A stretch of 31,067 nucleotides of DNA from Deltaproteobacteria bacterium (GCA_016194725.1 JACQAW010000427.1:1-31067); one strand, 5' to 3'; positions 16,435-23,927 are shown, numbered from the stretch's first letter. The notes: generated from the sequence alone by a model not told the origin. Numbers and translations: made by a program.

Positions 16435-17190
16435 ATGATTCTCATCACAGGAGCAAGCAGCGGAATCGGCGAAGCGTGCGCGCGAATTTTCGCGCTCGAT
16501 CCCAGGACACGCGGGCTCATTTTGCTTGCGCGTCGCAAAGACCGCCTGGAAAAGCTGGCCAAAGAGCTGCGGCACAAGCGCACCGATTTTGAAGTTCACG
16601 TCATCGAGCTCGATGTTCGCAGACGCAAGCTGGTGGCTGGGTTTGCGAAAGCCAATGCCAAGCTGCTGGCCAATGCGAACGTGCTCATCAACAGCGCAGG
16701 CATGGCCGCCGGCTTCGACCCTATTCAACAGGGCAAGACGGAAGACTGGGATGCCACCATCGACACCAATGTCAAAGGCCTGCTGTACATGACCCACATT
16801 ATGCTGCCCCATTTTCTCGACAAAAATGACGGGCACATCGTCAACCTGGGCTCGGTTGCCGGCTACGAGGTTTATCCCAAAGGAAACATCTACTGCGCCA
16901 GCAAGTTCGCCGTGCGAGCCATAAATGAGTCGCTGCGCATGGATTTGCTGGGAACAAAAATTCGCGTGTCGTCGGTAAGCCCCGGCATGGTTGAAACCGA
17001 ATTCAGTCGCGTGCGTCTGGGCGACAAGAAAAAGGCCGACGCCGTGTATGCCGGCATGACGCCGCTCACGGGCCAGGACATTGCCGAAGCCATTCATTGG
17101 TGCGTACGCCGGCCCCGTCACGTCAATATTCAGGACATGATTATCTACCCCACCGATCAGGCCTCGCCCACGCTGGTGTCGCGCAAATGA
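16435..17190 (+). CDS. short-chain dehydrogenase/reductase (YdfG-like)
   Basis: The product is a 251-residue classical SDR. It has the cofactor motif TGASSGIG (5-12), an Arg pair after beta-2 (ARRKDR) favouring NADP(H), NSAG (86-89), Ser140 in NLGSVAG and the catalytic YCASK (Tyr153, Lys157). The ending SPGMVETEF plus IQDMIIYPTDQ is typical of the YdfG group, NADP-dependent 3-hydroxy-acid dehydrogenases with broad substrates. It is cytoplasmic. The gene appears to be transcribed leaderless from a promoter immediately upstream. Its stop overlaps the Nudix start as ATGA, so the two are translationally coupled. Confidence 0.92.
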   Translation: MILITGASSGIGEACARIFALDPRTRGLILLARRKDRLEKLAKELRHKRTDFEVHVIELDVRRRKLVAGFAKANAKLLANANVLINSAGMAAGFDPIQQGKTEDWDATIDTNVKGLLYMTHIMLPHFLDKNDGHIVNLGSVAGYEVYPKGNIYCASKFAVRAINESLRMDLLGTKIRVSSVSPGMVETEFSRVRLGDKKKADAVYAGMTPLTGQDIAEAIHWCVRRPRHVNIQDMIIYPTDQASPTLVSRK

Positions 17191-17717
17191 AACCCAAAGA
17201 CGCACCCAAAGGGCCGGTGGACCGCAAAATTCCCCCAGGCGACAACCGCGAGCGGCTTGTCTGCAACGACTGCGGGTTCATCTTTTACGACAATCCCAAG
17301 CTGGTCGTGGGGGCCGTGGTGGAAGCCGAAGATGGAAAAATTTTGCTCTGCCGACGCGCGATCGAACCGGGCCACGGACTCTGGACCATTCCGGCCGGCT
17401 TCATGGAGCTGGGCGAAACCCCGCACGACGGAGCCCTGCGCGAAGCGCAGGAAGAAGCCTGCGCAACAATTGCCATTGATGCCTTGCTGGCGATATACTC
17501 CATTCCGCGAATCAGCCAGGTGCAGATGATTTACCGGGCACGGCTTGTGGGAGAAGATTTTGGGGTGGGAGTGGAATCACTCGAGGTGAAGCTTTTTGCA
17601 TGGGACGATATTCCCTGGGAAAAGCTGGCGTTTCCGACAGTACACTGGGCGCTCGTGCAATTTGATCAGATGCGCGGAAAATCAGATTTCGCGCCGCTGG
17701 CTAATCCCTTACACTAG
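17187..17717 (+). CDS. Nudix hydrolase with degenerate zinc ribbon
   Basis: The product has 176 residues. The Nudix box (about 71-93) has the form GFMELGETP-REAQEEA, with Ala where Gly usually follows the EE pair. The surrounding sequence (NPKLVVGAVVE, LLCRRAIEPGHGLWTIPAGF, SIPRISQVQMIYRARL, ESLEVKLFAWDDIPWEKLAFPTV) matches the Nudix group with an N-terminal zinc ribbon that hydrolyses nucleoside-diphosphate-linked compounds such as ADP-ribose or NADH. Here only the second CxxC (Cys26, Cys29) is present; the first pair is replaced by KPKDAPKGP, so zinc is probably not bound. The ATG at 17187 overlaps the SDR stop. Confidence 0.9.
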   Translation: MKPKDAPKGPVDRKIPPGDNRERLVCNDCGFIFYDNPKLVVGAVVEAEDGKILLCRRAIEPGHGLWTIPAGFMELGETPHDGALREAQEEACATIAIDALLAIYSIPRISQVQMIYRARLVGEDFGVGVESLEVKLFAWDDIPWEKLAFPTVHWALVQFDQMRGKSDFAPLANPLH

Positions 17718-17888
17718 AAATTCGCCGTCGGCGCAGCTGACGTGCAGCGAGCCACCGGTGACTTGTGACCGGTGTCCCGTGTCCCGTGACCGGTACCCGT
17801 ACCGGTTCCGGTACCAGAACCTGAACTGGGCCCCGTTCCTGGAACAAGGGTTTATTTATCGTGCGTGGGTTCCCTACGTCGTGTGCTC

Positions 17889-17960
17889 ACTGGCCACATT
17901 TTGGACTTTCGATTTTCATTGAGCCATATCACTAAATCCAAAACCCAAAATGTGGCCAGT
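17889..17960. repeat. hairpin 1 of the palindromic element
   Basis: Perfect 16-bp inverted repeat (17889-17904 with 17945-17960), core ACTGGCCACATTTTGG, loop about 40 nt. Its arm closely resembles the outer half of hairpin 2, so the two share an origin. Confidence 0.8.
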
Positions 17961-17986
17961 ACCCTTGCCCTTCACCGTTTGGTCGA

Positions 17987-18049
17987 CACTGGCCCATTTT
18001 GGGATTTGGCATTGGGCCTCGAAATGCCAAATCCCAAAATGGGCCAGTG
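17987..18049. repeat. hairpin 2, perfect 27-bp inverted repeat
   Basis: Arms 17987-18013 and 18023-18049 are perfectly complementary over 27 bp around a 9-nt loop. The outer part (CACTGGCCCATTTTGGG) is a one-base-shorter variant of the hairpin 1 arm. Confidence 0.9.
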
Positions 18050-18106
18050 CGCAGATACAGTTACAGGTACGGGACCGGGTACCGATCACCGGTCACCGTC
18101 TGCCCT

Positions 18107-18871
18107 CTACTTCAGCTCAATCCCCACCGGGCAATGATCGCTGCCAAACACTTTAGGCATGATGTACGCATCCTTCACCGCCGAAGCGAACTCAGGGTTC
18201 ACGCACTGATAGTCCAGGCGCCATCCGATGTTCTTCTCGCGAACCCCAGGCCGGTAGCTCCACCACGAGTAGTTGCCCGGATCAGGCGTGAACTTGCGAA
18301 AGGTGTCGACCCAGCCGTATTCGCCCAGAAACTTGTCCATCCACGCGCGCTCTTGCGGCAGAAAGCCCGCGTTGTTGACGTTGGTCTTGGGGTTCTTCAA
18401 GTCGATTTCCCGGTGCGCGATGTTGTAATCGCCGCAAAGAATCACGCCCTGCCCGTCTTCGCGCAGCTGCTCGCAGTATTTTAGAATCGCCGCGCAGAAC
18501 TTGAGCTTGTAGGGCAGCCGCGCGTGCTCGCGCTGGCTGTTTGGAAAGTAGGTGTTCACCACGGTAAAATCCTTGAACTCGGCAACCAGCACCCGGCCTT
18601 CGCTGTCGATATCTTTTACCCCAATGCCCTGGTGCACGGCCTTGGGTTTTTTCTTGCTGTAGATAGCCACACCGCTGTAGCCCGGCTTTTCGGCCGAATG
18701 CCAGTGGGTTTGGTAGCCCAGCGGCGCCAGGTGCGTTTCGTCGAGCTGCGAGGGGTTGGCTTTGGTCTCTTGCAAACAAAGCACGTCGGGGCTCTCCTCA
18801 CCCAGCCAATCAAAAAAACCTTTGCCGCCCACCGAGCGGATGCCATTGACGTTCCAGGACAGGATTTTCAT
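18107..18871 (-). CDS. xth: exodeoxyribonuclease III (AP endonuclease)
   Basis: The product is a 254-residue member of the endonuclease/exonuclease/phosphatase fold that cuts DNA at abasic sites and trims 3' ends during base-excision repair. Conserved stretches in order: WNVNGIRS (7-13), LQETK with metal-binding Glu35, GYSGVAIYS, VNTYFPN (Tyr108), GDYNIAH (Asp148, Asn150), NNAGFLPQERAW, YSWWSYR, GWRLDY and GSDHCPV with catalytic Asp245/His246. Length is standard and no signal peptide is present. Its ATG overlaps the stop of the CxxxCC gene (ATGA), so it is the last gene of the MATE operon. The 3' end abuts the palindromic element. Confidence 0.95.
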   Translation of the reverse strand: MKILSWNVNGIRSVGGKGFFDWLGEESPDVLCLQETKANPSQLDETHLAPLGYQTHWHSAEKPGYSGVAIYSKKKPKAVHQGIGVKDIDSEGRVLVAEFKDFTVVNTYFPNSQREHARLPYKLKFCAAILKYCEQLREDGQGVILCGDYNIAHREIDLKNPKTNVNNAGFLPQERAWMDKFLGEYGWVDTFRKFTPDPGNYSWWSYRPGVREKNIGWRLDYQCVNPEFASAVKDAYIMPKVFGSDHCPVGIELK

Positions 18872-19260
18872 TTCCGCGTCTCCATATGTGAGTCACTCAA
18901 GCTCTTCAACCATTTCCACCGGGTCACCGCACGCCGCCACCAGGGCATTCCATAGTAAGCGGACTGCGAAGACTTGCACCCACGAAAATGGCAGCCCTGC
19001 TCAGTTGGAAAATCGCGGCACATCTGTGGCCGCGTTTCATAGATGCCACAGTCGCCGCCAGGACTCAAATTTTTGCACGTATAAACGTACTCCAGCCCGT
19101 TGCGGCTGCGCGCGATGGGAATGACCATGGGTGCTATGATTTCGACGTCCCTGATCGTTGACGTGCCAGGGTCCTGCCGCCAGCGTGCCAAATCTTCATG
19201 AAGATCCTTCTCGCTGTGCTCGATCGCGAACCTACGACAGCAGTGTCCCACGCATCTCAT
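18868..19260 (-). CDS. YkgJ-like CxxxCC zinc/iron-chelating domain protein
   Basis: The product has 130 residues. The N-terminus MRCVGHCC and the later CGIYETRPQMCRDF form the paired cysteine pattern of the YkgJ / zinc-iron-chelating domain family, plus GCHFRGC near the C-terminus. Such small cytoplasmic proteins are thought to bind a metal or Fe-S centre; function unknown. The ATG at 19260 is preferred over 19281 because GGAG lies 8 nt before it and the conserved cysteines begin immediately. It overlaps the end of the MATE gene by 29 nt and the start of the exonuclease III gene by 4 nt, showing tight coupling. Confidence 0.85.
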   Translation of the reverse strand: MRCVGHCCRRFAIEHSEKDLHEDLARWRQDPGTSTIRDVEIIAPMVIPIARSRNGLEYVYTCKNLSPGGDCGIYETRPQMCRDFPTEQGCHFRGCKSSQSAYYGMPWWRRAVTRWKWLKSLSDSHMETRK

Positions 19261-20575
19261 GTGCTTTTCTCCACCAGACATAGGTTAAACCCAGCGCCAC
19301 CACGGTCAAACCCACGCTCAAGCCTACCCAGAGCCCATGAGCGCCCCAGCCCAGCCAAAAACAAAGCATGTAGCCGACCGGCAAACCCAGCAGCCAATGG
19401 CCCGCCAGATTCGTGTACATCGAAACCTTGGTGTTTCCGATTCCGCGCAAAACCCCACTGCCGATGGTTTGCATCGCATCAGAAACCTGAAAAAGCGAAG
19501 CCACCAGCAGCAGGGCCGACCCCAGCTGCATGACTCTGAAGTCGCTTGTAAAGATTCGCAGCAGCGGAAGGGAAAATGCGTACATGAGCAGTCCCATGAA
19601 AGCCGCGAAAATGGCTCCAAAGACAATCGCCGTCCAGCCAATCGCGATGGCGCGGTGGCGATTGCCCGAACCCAGCGACTGTCCAACCAGCACCGCCGTG
19701 GCACTGGACAGGCCCAGCGGAATCATGAATGTCAGCGAAGCCAGATGCAGCACGATCTGGTGCGCGGCCAGCGGTACGGCTCCCAGCTGGCCGGCCAGCA
19801 TGGTAACCGTGGCAAAGCCACCGACCTCAAACAGCAACGTCAGCGCGCTAGGCAGGCCCAGCTTGACCAGCTCCAGGGTGTGCTTGCGGGAAAACTTCAG
19901 CGGCGTGGTCCTCAAGCCAAGCTTAAGCCGTCGATCGCGACGCAGCACATACCAGGCAATCGCGGCCAGCATAAAAACACGAGCCAAAACCGTTGACCAG
20001 CCCGAGCCTGCCACCCCGTGAGCGGAAAAGCCAAAATGCCCGAAGATGAAAACCCAGTTGCCCAGCGCGTTCACGCCATTGGCGACCACCAGAATAATCA
20101 GCGCAGGAACCGTCACGCCCATGGCTTGTAGATATTGCCGGAAGGCGCTAAAAAGCATGAACGGCATCAGGCTGAAGCACATGGCCTGCAGATAACTCTT
20201 CCCCGCAGCCGCGATTTCAGCATTGATGCCAAACAAGGTGAAGGTGCCCGCGCAAAAATACATCATGGCCGTGAAAACAAGCGAGTTCACGACCGCCAGG
20301 TAAAGCGCCTGCACCAGATAGCGATGGCAAAGCTCGAGTTTCTTTGCGCCAAACGAGTGCGAGACCAGGTAGTCCAAGCCCATCGACATGCCAATGCCGA
20401 CAATCATGAGCGTGGCAAAAAACGCATTGCCCACCGACGCGCCACCAATGGCCACGGGCCCCAGCCGGCCGACAAATACCGTATCGACCAGCTGCATGAA
20501 CAGACCGCCAAGCATGGACAACGATACCGGCGCGGCAAGTTTGAGCAGCGGTGCGAGTTCGCGATATTTCTTCAT
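19232..20575 (-). CDS. MATE family efflux pump
   Basis: The product is a 447-residue inner-membrane protein with about twelve hydrophobic helices in two homologous halves. The first half starts LLKLAAPVSLSMLGGLFMQLVDTVFVGRLGPVAIGG and the second contains LGLPSALTLLFEVGGFATVTMLAGQLGAVPLAAHQI, both typical of MATE multidrug/Na+ or H+ antiporters (NorM-like). Substrate unknown. An open frame extends to 21052, but the upstream 159 codons are the antisense of the deaminase gene. The ATG at 20575 (MKKYRELAPLLKLA) is the correct start, although no ribosome site is obvious. It is first in an operon with the CxxxCC protein and exonuclease III. Confidence 0.93.
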   Translation of the reverse strand: MKKYRELAPLLKLAAPVSLSMLGGLFMQLVDTVFVGRLGPVAIGGASVGNAFFATLMIVGIGMSMGLDYLVSHSFGAKKLELCHRYLVQALYLAVVNSLVFTAMMYFCAGTFTLFGINAEIAAAGKSYLQAMCFSLMPFMLFSAFRQYLQAMGVTVPALIILVVANGVNALGNWVFIFGHFGFSAHGVAGSGWSTVLARVFMLAAIAWYVLRRDRRLKLGLRTTPLKFSRKHTLELVKLGLPSALTLLFEVGGFATVTMLAGQLGAVPLAAHQIVLHLASLTFMIPLGLSSATAVLVGQSLGSGNRHRAIAIGWTAIVFGAIFAAFMGLLMYAFSLPLLRIFTSDFRVMQLGSALLLVASLFQVSDAMQTIGSGVLRGIGNTKVSMYTNLAGHWLLGLPVGYMLCFWLGWGAHGLWVGLSVGLTVVALGLTYVWWRKAHEMRGTLLS

Positions 20576-20602
20576 GACAAACGTAATTTCATAACATAAA
20601 TA

Positions 20603-21037
20603 TTGGGGCGCGTGGATACTCCGATTAAACGTCCCAGTTTTGAAAAGATTTACATGGATCTCGCGTTTCGCCTGGCGGAACGGTCCACGTGCCTGCGTTT
20701 GAAAGTCGGAACCGTAATTACGAGCACGGACTACCGCAAGGTGCTCGCCGTCGGTTACAACGGCAACGCAACGGGCTTGCACAATGGCTGTGACCGCGAC
20801 GAGGTAGGCAATTGTGGGTGTCTGCATTCGGAGGAAAACGCAGTCATCAACTGCGACGCACCGCGAATGGTCGAGAAGATTGCCTTCGTAACTCATCTTC
20901 CTTGCGTGCAGTGCGCCAAACGCCTCATCAACCTCGGAAACGTGCGTACGGTGTATTACGCAAATGATTACCGCATTCGCGACTCGCTCGACGTGCTGAA
21001 GTCGGTAGGAATCGAAATTGGCCAAATCAGCTTCTGA
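20603..21037 (+). CDS. dCMP deaminase-like zinc-dependent deaminase
   Basis: The product has 144 residues (141 if the GTG at 20612 is used). It belongs to the deoxycytidylate/cytidine deaminase family: CLHSEENA supplies the zinc-ligand His and catalytic Glu (His75, Glu77), PCVQCAK supplies the two zinc cysteines (101, 104), and VGYNGNATGLHNGC matches the dCMP deaminase (ComEB-like) substrate loop with its additional CDRDEVGNCGC cysteines. Reaction: dCMP to dUMP, feeding dTTP synthesis. The start is uncertain: TTG 20603 has no ribosome site, while GTG 20612 has GGGG very close. It diverges from the MATE gene with under 40 nt between starts and overlaps the next gene by 20 nt. Confidence 0.9.
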   Translation: MGRVDTPIKRPSFEKIYMDLAFRLAERSTCLRLKVGTVITSTDYRKVLAVGYNGNATGLHNGCDRDEVGNCGCLHSEENAVINCDAPRMVEKIAFVTHLPCVQCAKRLINLGNVRTVYYANDYRIRDSLDVLKSVGIEIGQISF

Positions 21038-21845
21038 CGGAAACAAGTTCACCAGCCTGCGCGGGGGAGTGCCTCACACCTATGAGGTGCGCGAAGATGC
21101 TCTATATTACAGCGCGGGTAGCGAAAACCCCACCCAGGTCAAGGTGCTGTGGACCGAATTAACGGCCATGCGCCCCGACCACGGCGACTCGATTCACTTC
21201 ATGCGCACCAACAAGCAGGAGCTGGGCGTGTGGCTCGATGCCGAGCAGATGAACCCGTTTTTAACTGCAGCCATTGCCGAATGGGGCAAGCACTCCAAGG
21301 AAATCGCCCGCAAAGCCACGTTCGACTACGGCGCCTCGGAATCGGCCGTCGGCTGGATCTGGCTCGTCCTGTCGCTTGTATTTCCCGGAATGATCGCTCT
21401 GACTCTTTTGACCGACGGGTACCACGAAATCGCGTGCAACGCGCTCTTCGAGCACGCCAGCATCGCTCCCGCCAAAATTCTGAAAATCAAGAAAAACCGC
21501 CGCGGCAACTTCATCTGGCAGCTCGAATTCGAAACCGCCACGGGCCAGAAAATAACCGGAACCCGCGAGGCCGCGCTGGCCAACAGCGAAGGCCAGCCCA
21601 TTGGTTCAAAAGACAACGTCACCGTAGTCTACGCCGCCGAACGCCCGAACTGCTGGGACCTGAGCATGAAGCAAGGCGAAGCCGCGCCCAACAGGAAGCA
21701 GCGACACTTCACCGTGCTGATGGATTTGTCGTTTGGGTGGATGTTCGCCATCGTGGGGGCGATTACTACCGTGCTCAGTATTGCGCGGCTCAGAAGAAAG
21801 CATCCATTCCGCGAAACGGTCAAAATCGCCGGCGAGAAGATTTAG
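21018..21845 (+). CDS. two-helix membrane protein, unknown function
   Basis: The product has 275 residues. A soluble N-terminal part (about 1-110) with beta-strand pattern (TYEVREDALYYSAGSE, KVLWTELTAM) is PH-like in feel. Then come one membrane segment (about 112-132: IWLVLSLVFPGMIALTLL), a beta-rich domain (about 150-225, AKILKIKKNRRGNFIWQLEFET) loosely resembling DUF3592-type domains, and a second helix (about 240-258). The start is TTG at 21018, supported by AGGA 7 nt upstream and overlap with the deaminase gene; no early ATG exists. The last 4 nt overlap the convergent caspase-like gene. Confidence 0.68.
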   Translation: MAKSASDGNKFTSLRGGVPHTYEVREDALYYSAGSENPTQVKVLWTELTAMRPDHGDSIHFMRTNKQELGVWLDAEQMNPFLTAAIAEWGKHSKEIARKATFDYGASESAVGWIWLVLSLVFPGMIALTLLTDGYHEIACNALFEHASIAPAKILKIKKNRRGNFIWQLEFETATGQKITGTREAALANSEGQPIGSKDNVTVVYAAERPNCWDLSMKQGEAAPNRKQRHFTVLMDLSFGWMFAIVGAITTVLSIARLRRKHPFRETVKIAGEKI

Positions 21846-23368
21846 AGCTGGAACGCCTTCTCGCAGGTTTCGGCCTGGTCGAGGTCTTCCGTGCCCACGT
21901 CGGAAGAGGGCGCCTTTCCGTTGAGGCTGTAGGCACGCACTCCGGCGTTAGGCTCGCCGGGATATCCGAGCTTCACGCAAAGATTCTCGGCGATGATGTT
22001 GTAGGCATGCAGAAAACCATCGTCTTTCAGCGGATAAGCGTCGCCCAGCTCCTTGGCGTATAGCGCCTGAGCCTTTCGGTAGCGCTCGAGCAGCTCGCCC
22101 CGCTGGGCGCGGGCCTCGGCTGCCGACGAGCCGCTGGAGCTTTTCACCTTGTCGTCAGCATCGCTCAGAGCGCTTCGCATGTCCTCGAATTTGTCATCGA
22201 TCTGCTTCAAACGATCAGCGTAGCTTTGAAATTTGCCGATGTCACGCTCGAAGCTACGAATGGCCGAGCAAAGCTCGTGGGGCTGGTCAGCGCCAGTGCA
22301 CCGCGCCTGCGCCAGGGCACGGACCGGTCCAATCTCGGGCGCGATCACGCCGTTGATTGTTCTCATCGCCTGCAGCAAATAACTGAGGCTTGAGACGTTG
22401 TCCTGCTCGAAGTCGAACTTGCAAACGGATTTTGCCACCCTCGTGCCAAGGGTGCCTTCTTTTCTGTTATACTCGTTGGCCAGCATCGCCAGCGTGTAGC
22501 GATCCTCCTTATTGACCTCGGACTGGCTGAAATCGATGTTCGGGTCTTTGAGGCCGCCGTTGGCGCAGAGCTGAGCGCGTGTCGTCTGCGTTCCGAACCC
22601 ACCGCCGCGCGCCTGCTCGATGCCCCAGTGCCCGCGGCGTCGCATGTCCTCCAGCGACAGCACCTGCCCGCGGCGCTTGAACCCGTTGGCCTGTGACCAG
22701 AACGCGTCGCCTCCGCCGCCCATCCGCCAGCGATCCGCTCCAGTGAACGTGCAAACCTCGTTATTGCCCAGCGAAGCGAAGGCGCCCGTAAAACAAGCTT
22801 CGCCAGCGACAAAGAGCCGCACTCCCGGCTTCTTGTGCTCTTTGATGATCTTCGCGATGTCGTCGGCACAGATGTCATCGTTCAGGCCCGCCAGTGCGAT
22901 ACACGACGTGTGCTGACTGCGTTCGAAGAGACTCCGGTGTGCCGCGCTCCCATAGGTTCCACCTCCGTCCATCGCCGGCGCGTTCCCGCCCTCGACCCAG
23001 CCGTGATCGGCGATCGTGAAGCTGACCTGATCGCCGAACTGAGCTTTGTCGAGCGCTTCGATGAGCGCCTTCTTGACCTGGTCGAAAGTGGGCTTTCCAG
23101 CTGTCTTCGCCTTGAGTTTGGCGAAGTCGGTCGTTCCGACCTGCTCCGTTTTCGACTTGTCGGGGTCGATGAAAAGCGTGCAGTCCGTATCGGACGCCTT
23201 GGAGCAATATGAGGTGAAATCTTCGGCTTCCGAGTAGAAATCGCCGTGGTTCTGCTTCAGGTTGTCGGGATCGATGCCGACGGCGTGAATGGCGAAAGTG
23301 CGGGCCCCGGCCTGATTCGCCAGCGAAACCGTGCCGAGAATGAATAATACGAGTCGAATCGGTCTCAT
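21842..23368 (-). CDS. exported caspase-like (clan CD) cysteine peptidase homologue
   Basis: The product has 508 residues. A signal peptide (MRPIRLVLFILGTVSLANQAGA) is followed by a domain with the clan CD layout: a strand ending in a His-Gly (VSFTIADHGW, His122) and, 70 residues later, a strand ending in Ala-Cys-Phe-x-Gly (VRLFVAGEACFTGAF, Cys192). The same His/Cys dyad defines caspases, legumains and gingipains. Between them are Gly-rich loops and extra cysteines that may form disulfides. The C-terminal ~250 residues include a coiled-coil-like stretch (about 385-450, LKQIDDKFEDMRSALSDADDKV). Catalytic activity is inferred only from motifs. It lies 63 nt after the gene for a small exported protein on the same strand. 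Confidence 0.72.
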   Translation of the reverse strand: MRPIRLVLFILGTVSLANQAGARTFAIHAVGIDPDNLKQNHGDFYSEAEDFTSYCSKASDTDCTLFIDPDKSKTEQVGTTDFAKLKAKTAGKPTFDQVKKALIEALDKAQFGDQVSFTIADHGWVEGGNAPAMDGGGTYGSAAHRSLFERSQHTSCIALAGLNDDICADDIAKIIKEHKKPGVRLFVAGEACFTGAFASLGNNEVCTFTGADRWRMGGGGDAFWSQANGFKRRGQVLSLEDMRRRGHWGIEQARGGGFGTQTTRAQLCANGGLKDPNIDFSQSEVNKEDRYTLAMLANEYNRKEGTLGTRVAKSVCKFDFEQDNVSSLSYLLQAMRTINGVIAPEIGPVRALAQARCTGADQPHELCSAIRSFERDIGKFQSYADRLKQIDDKFEDMRSALSDADDKVKSSSGSSAAEARAQRGELLERYRKAQALYAKELGDAYPLKDDGFLHAYNIIAENLCVKLGYPGEPNAGVRAYSLNGKAPSSDVGTEDLDQAETCEKAFQL

Positions 23369-23411
23369 AGACCCCCAGCTTCAAATATTACTCCTGTGCC
23401 AGGCCCGTGGG

Positions 23412-23433
23412 AACCCCTGTTCAAACAGGGGTT
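23412..23433 (-). terminator. hairpin overlapping the stop of the small exported protein gene
   Basis: Perfect 8-bp arms (23412-23419 and 23426-23433) with a 6-nt loop begin within the TAA stop on the minus strand. Only TTCCC follows, so it is a weak terminator or attenuator ahead of the caspase-like gene. Confidence 0.5.
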
Positions 23434-23860
23434 ATTTCAGCACTTTCCTGCAGGAAATTGGGCGGGCTTTCGCTTCGGCGTCCTGCACCGAATCCCAGTT
23501 CTTCAGAGAAACATCGCGAATCCCCATGAGGACTATCTGAGGCCGTCCTTTGGAGTCGAGGCCGGACACTCGAAACTCATAGATGCCATAATCGGTCGTG
23601 TCGCGCCCTTGCAGAAGCGCGTCCCGCGCAGGATCCAGCGGGAAATGGAGCGAGCCATTCCGGTCCGGAAACAATTCGAGATCGCACTCGGGTGCCGGCT
23701 TGTTTCGGCACCGGCGGATCCCCGGATGCGAGTAGCATGAGCCGGCATGAAAACCCCGTCCCTCATAAAGCGAGCCGTGCGGGGAGCGGGCCTGGGCCGT
23801 CACCGTGAAAAATTGAAGCGCGCATGCGGCGAGAGCAATCACTTCGTCAGTCCCTTTCAT
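23432..23860 (-). CDS. small exported protein, unknown function
   Basis: The product has 142 residues: a hydrophobic leader ending TVTAQA-RS, then a soluble domain with four cysteines (SCYSHPGIRRC, PECD, ISCRK) and strand-like segments (DYGIYEFRVSG, PQIVLMGIRDV). No family recognised. The ATG at 23860 sits directly against the T tract of the preceding gene's terminator and lacks a ribosome site. The GTG at 23842 has AAAGGG 9 nt upstream and may be the real start, though the leader would then lack its Lys. It may form a pair with the caspase-like gene downstream. Confidence 0.58.
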   Translation of the reverse strand: MKGTDEVIALAACALQFFTVTAQARSPHGSLYEGRGFHAGSCYSHPGIRRCRNKPAPECDLELFPDRNGSLHFPLDPARDALLQGRDTTDYGIYEFRVSGLDSKGRPQIVLMGIRDVSLKNWDSVQDAEAKARPISCRKVLK

Positions 23861-23898
23861 AAAAAAACCGGCCCGAAAGGAAACCCTTTGGAGCCGGT
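23861..23898 (-). terminator. intrinsic terminator of the SWIB gene
   Basis: On the minus strand a 14-bp stem (23885-23898 with 23867-23880; one G-U and one mismatch) with a 4-nt loop is followed by seven T residues. It ends exactly at the ATG of the next gene. Confidence 0.8.
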
Positions 23899-23927
23899 CA
23901 TCTACAAAATACCAGGGAACGAAGCCG

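Larger units (their letters stand above)
17718..18106. repeat. 389-nt non-coding palindromic element between convergent genes
   Basis: No gene is supported here. A core of two hairpins is flanked on both sides by segments built from ACCGGT and GGTACC hexamers (ACCGGT at 17754, 17768, 17789, 17801 and 18088; GGTACC at 17792, 17810 and 18078). The right flank read backwards follows the left flank in outline (GTGACCGGT, then a GGTACC block), so the whole is a nested inverted repeat. It separates the Nudix gene from the convergent exonuclease III gene and may serve both as a 3'-end structure. Confidence 0.75.

Noticed and set aside
15796..17205. Long minus-strand open frame (469 codons)
   Set aside because: It is antisense to the AI-2E-family and SDR genes, of skewed composition (many Gln, His, Arg, Asp), with no recognisable domain.
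17596..18156. Small plus-strand open frames across the palindromic element
   Set aside because: They read through hairpins and hexamer repeats, lack ribosome sites and give repeat-derived peptides.
20576..21052. 159-codon N-terminal extension of the MATE open frame
   Set aside because: It is the antisense of the deaminase gene and has no membrane-protein character; the conserved MATE start is MKKYRELAPL at 20575.
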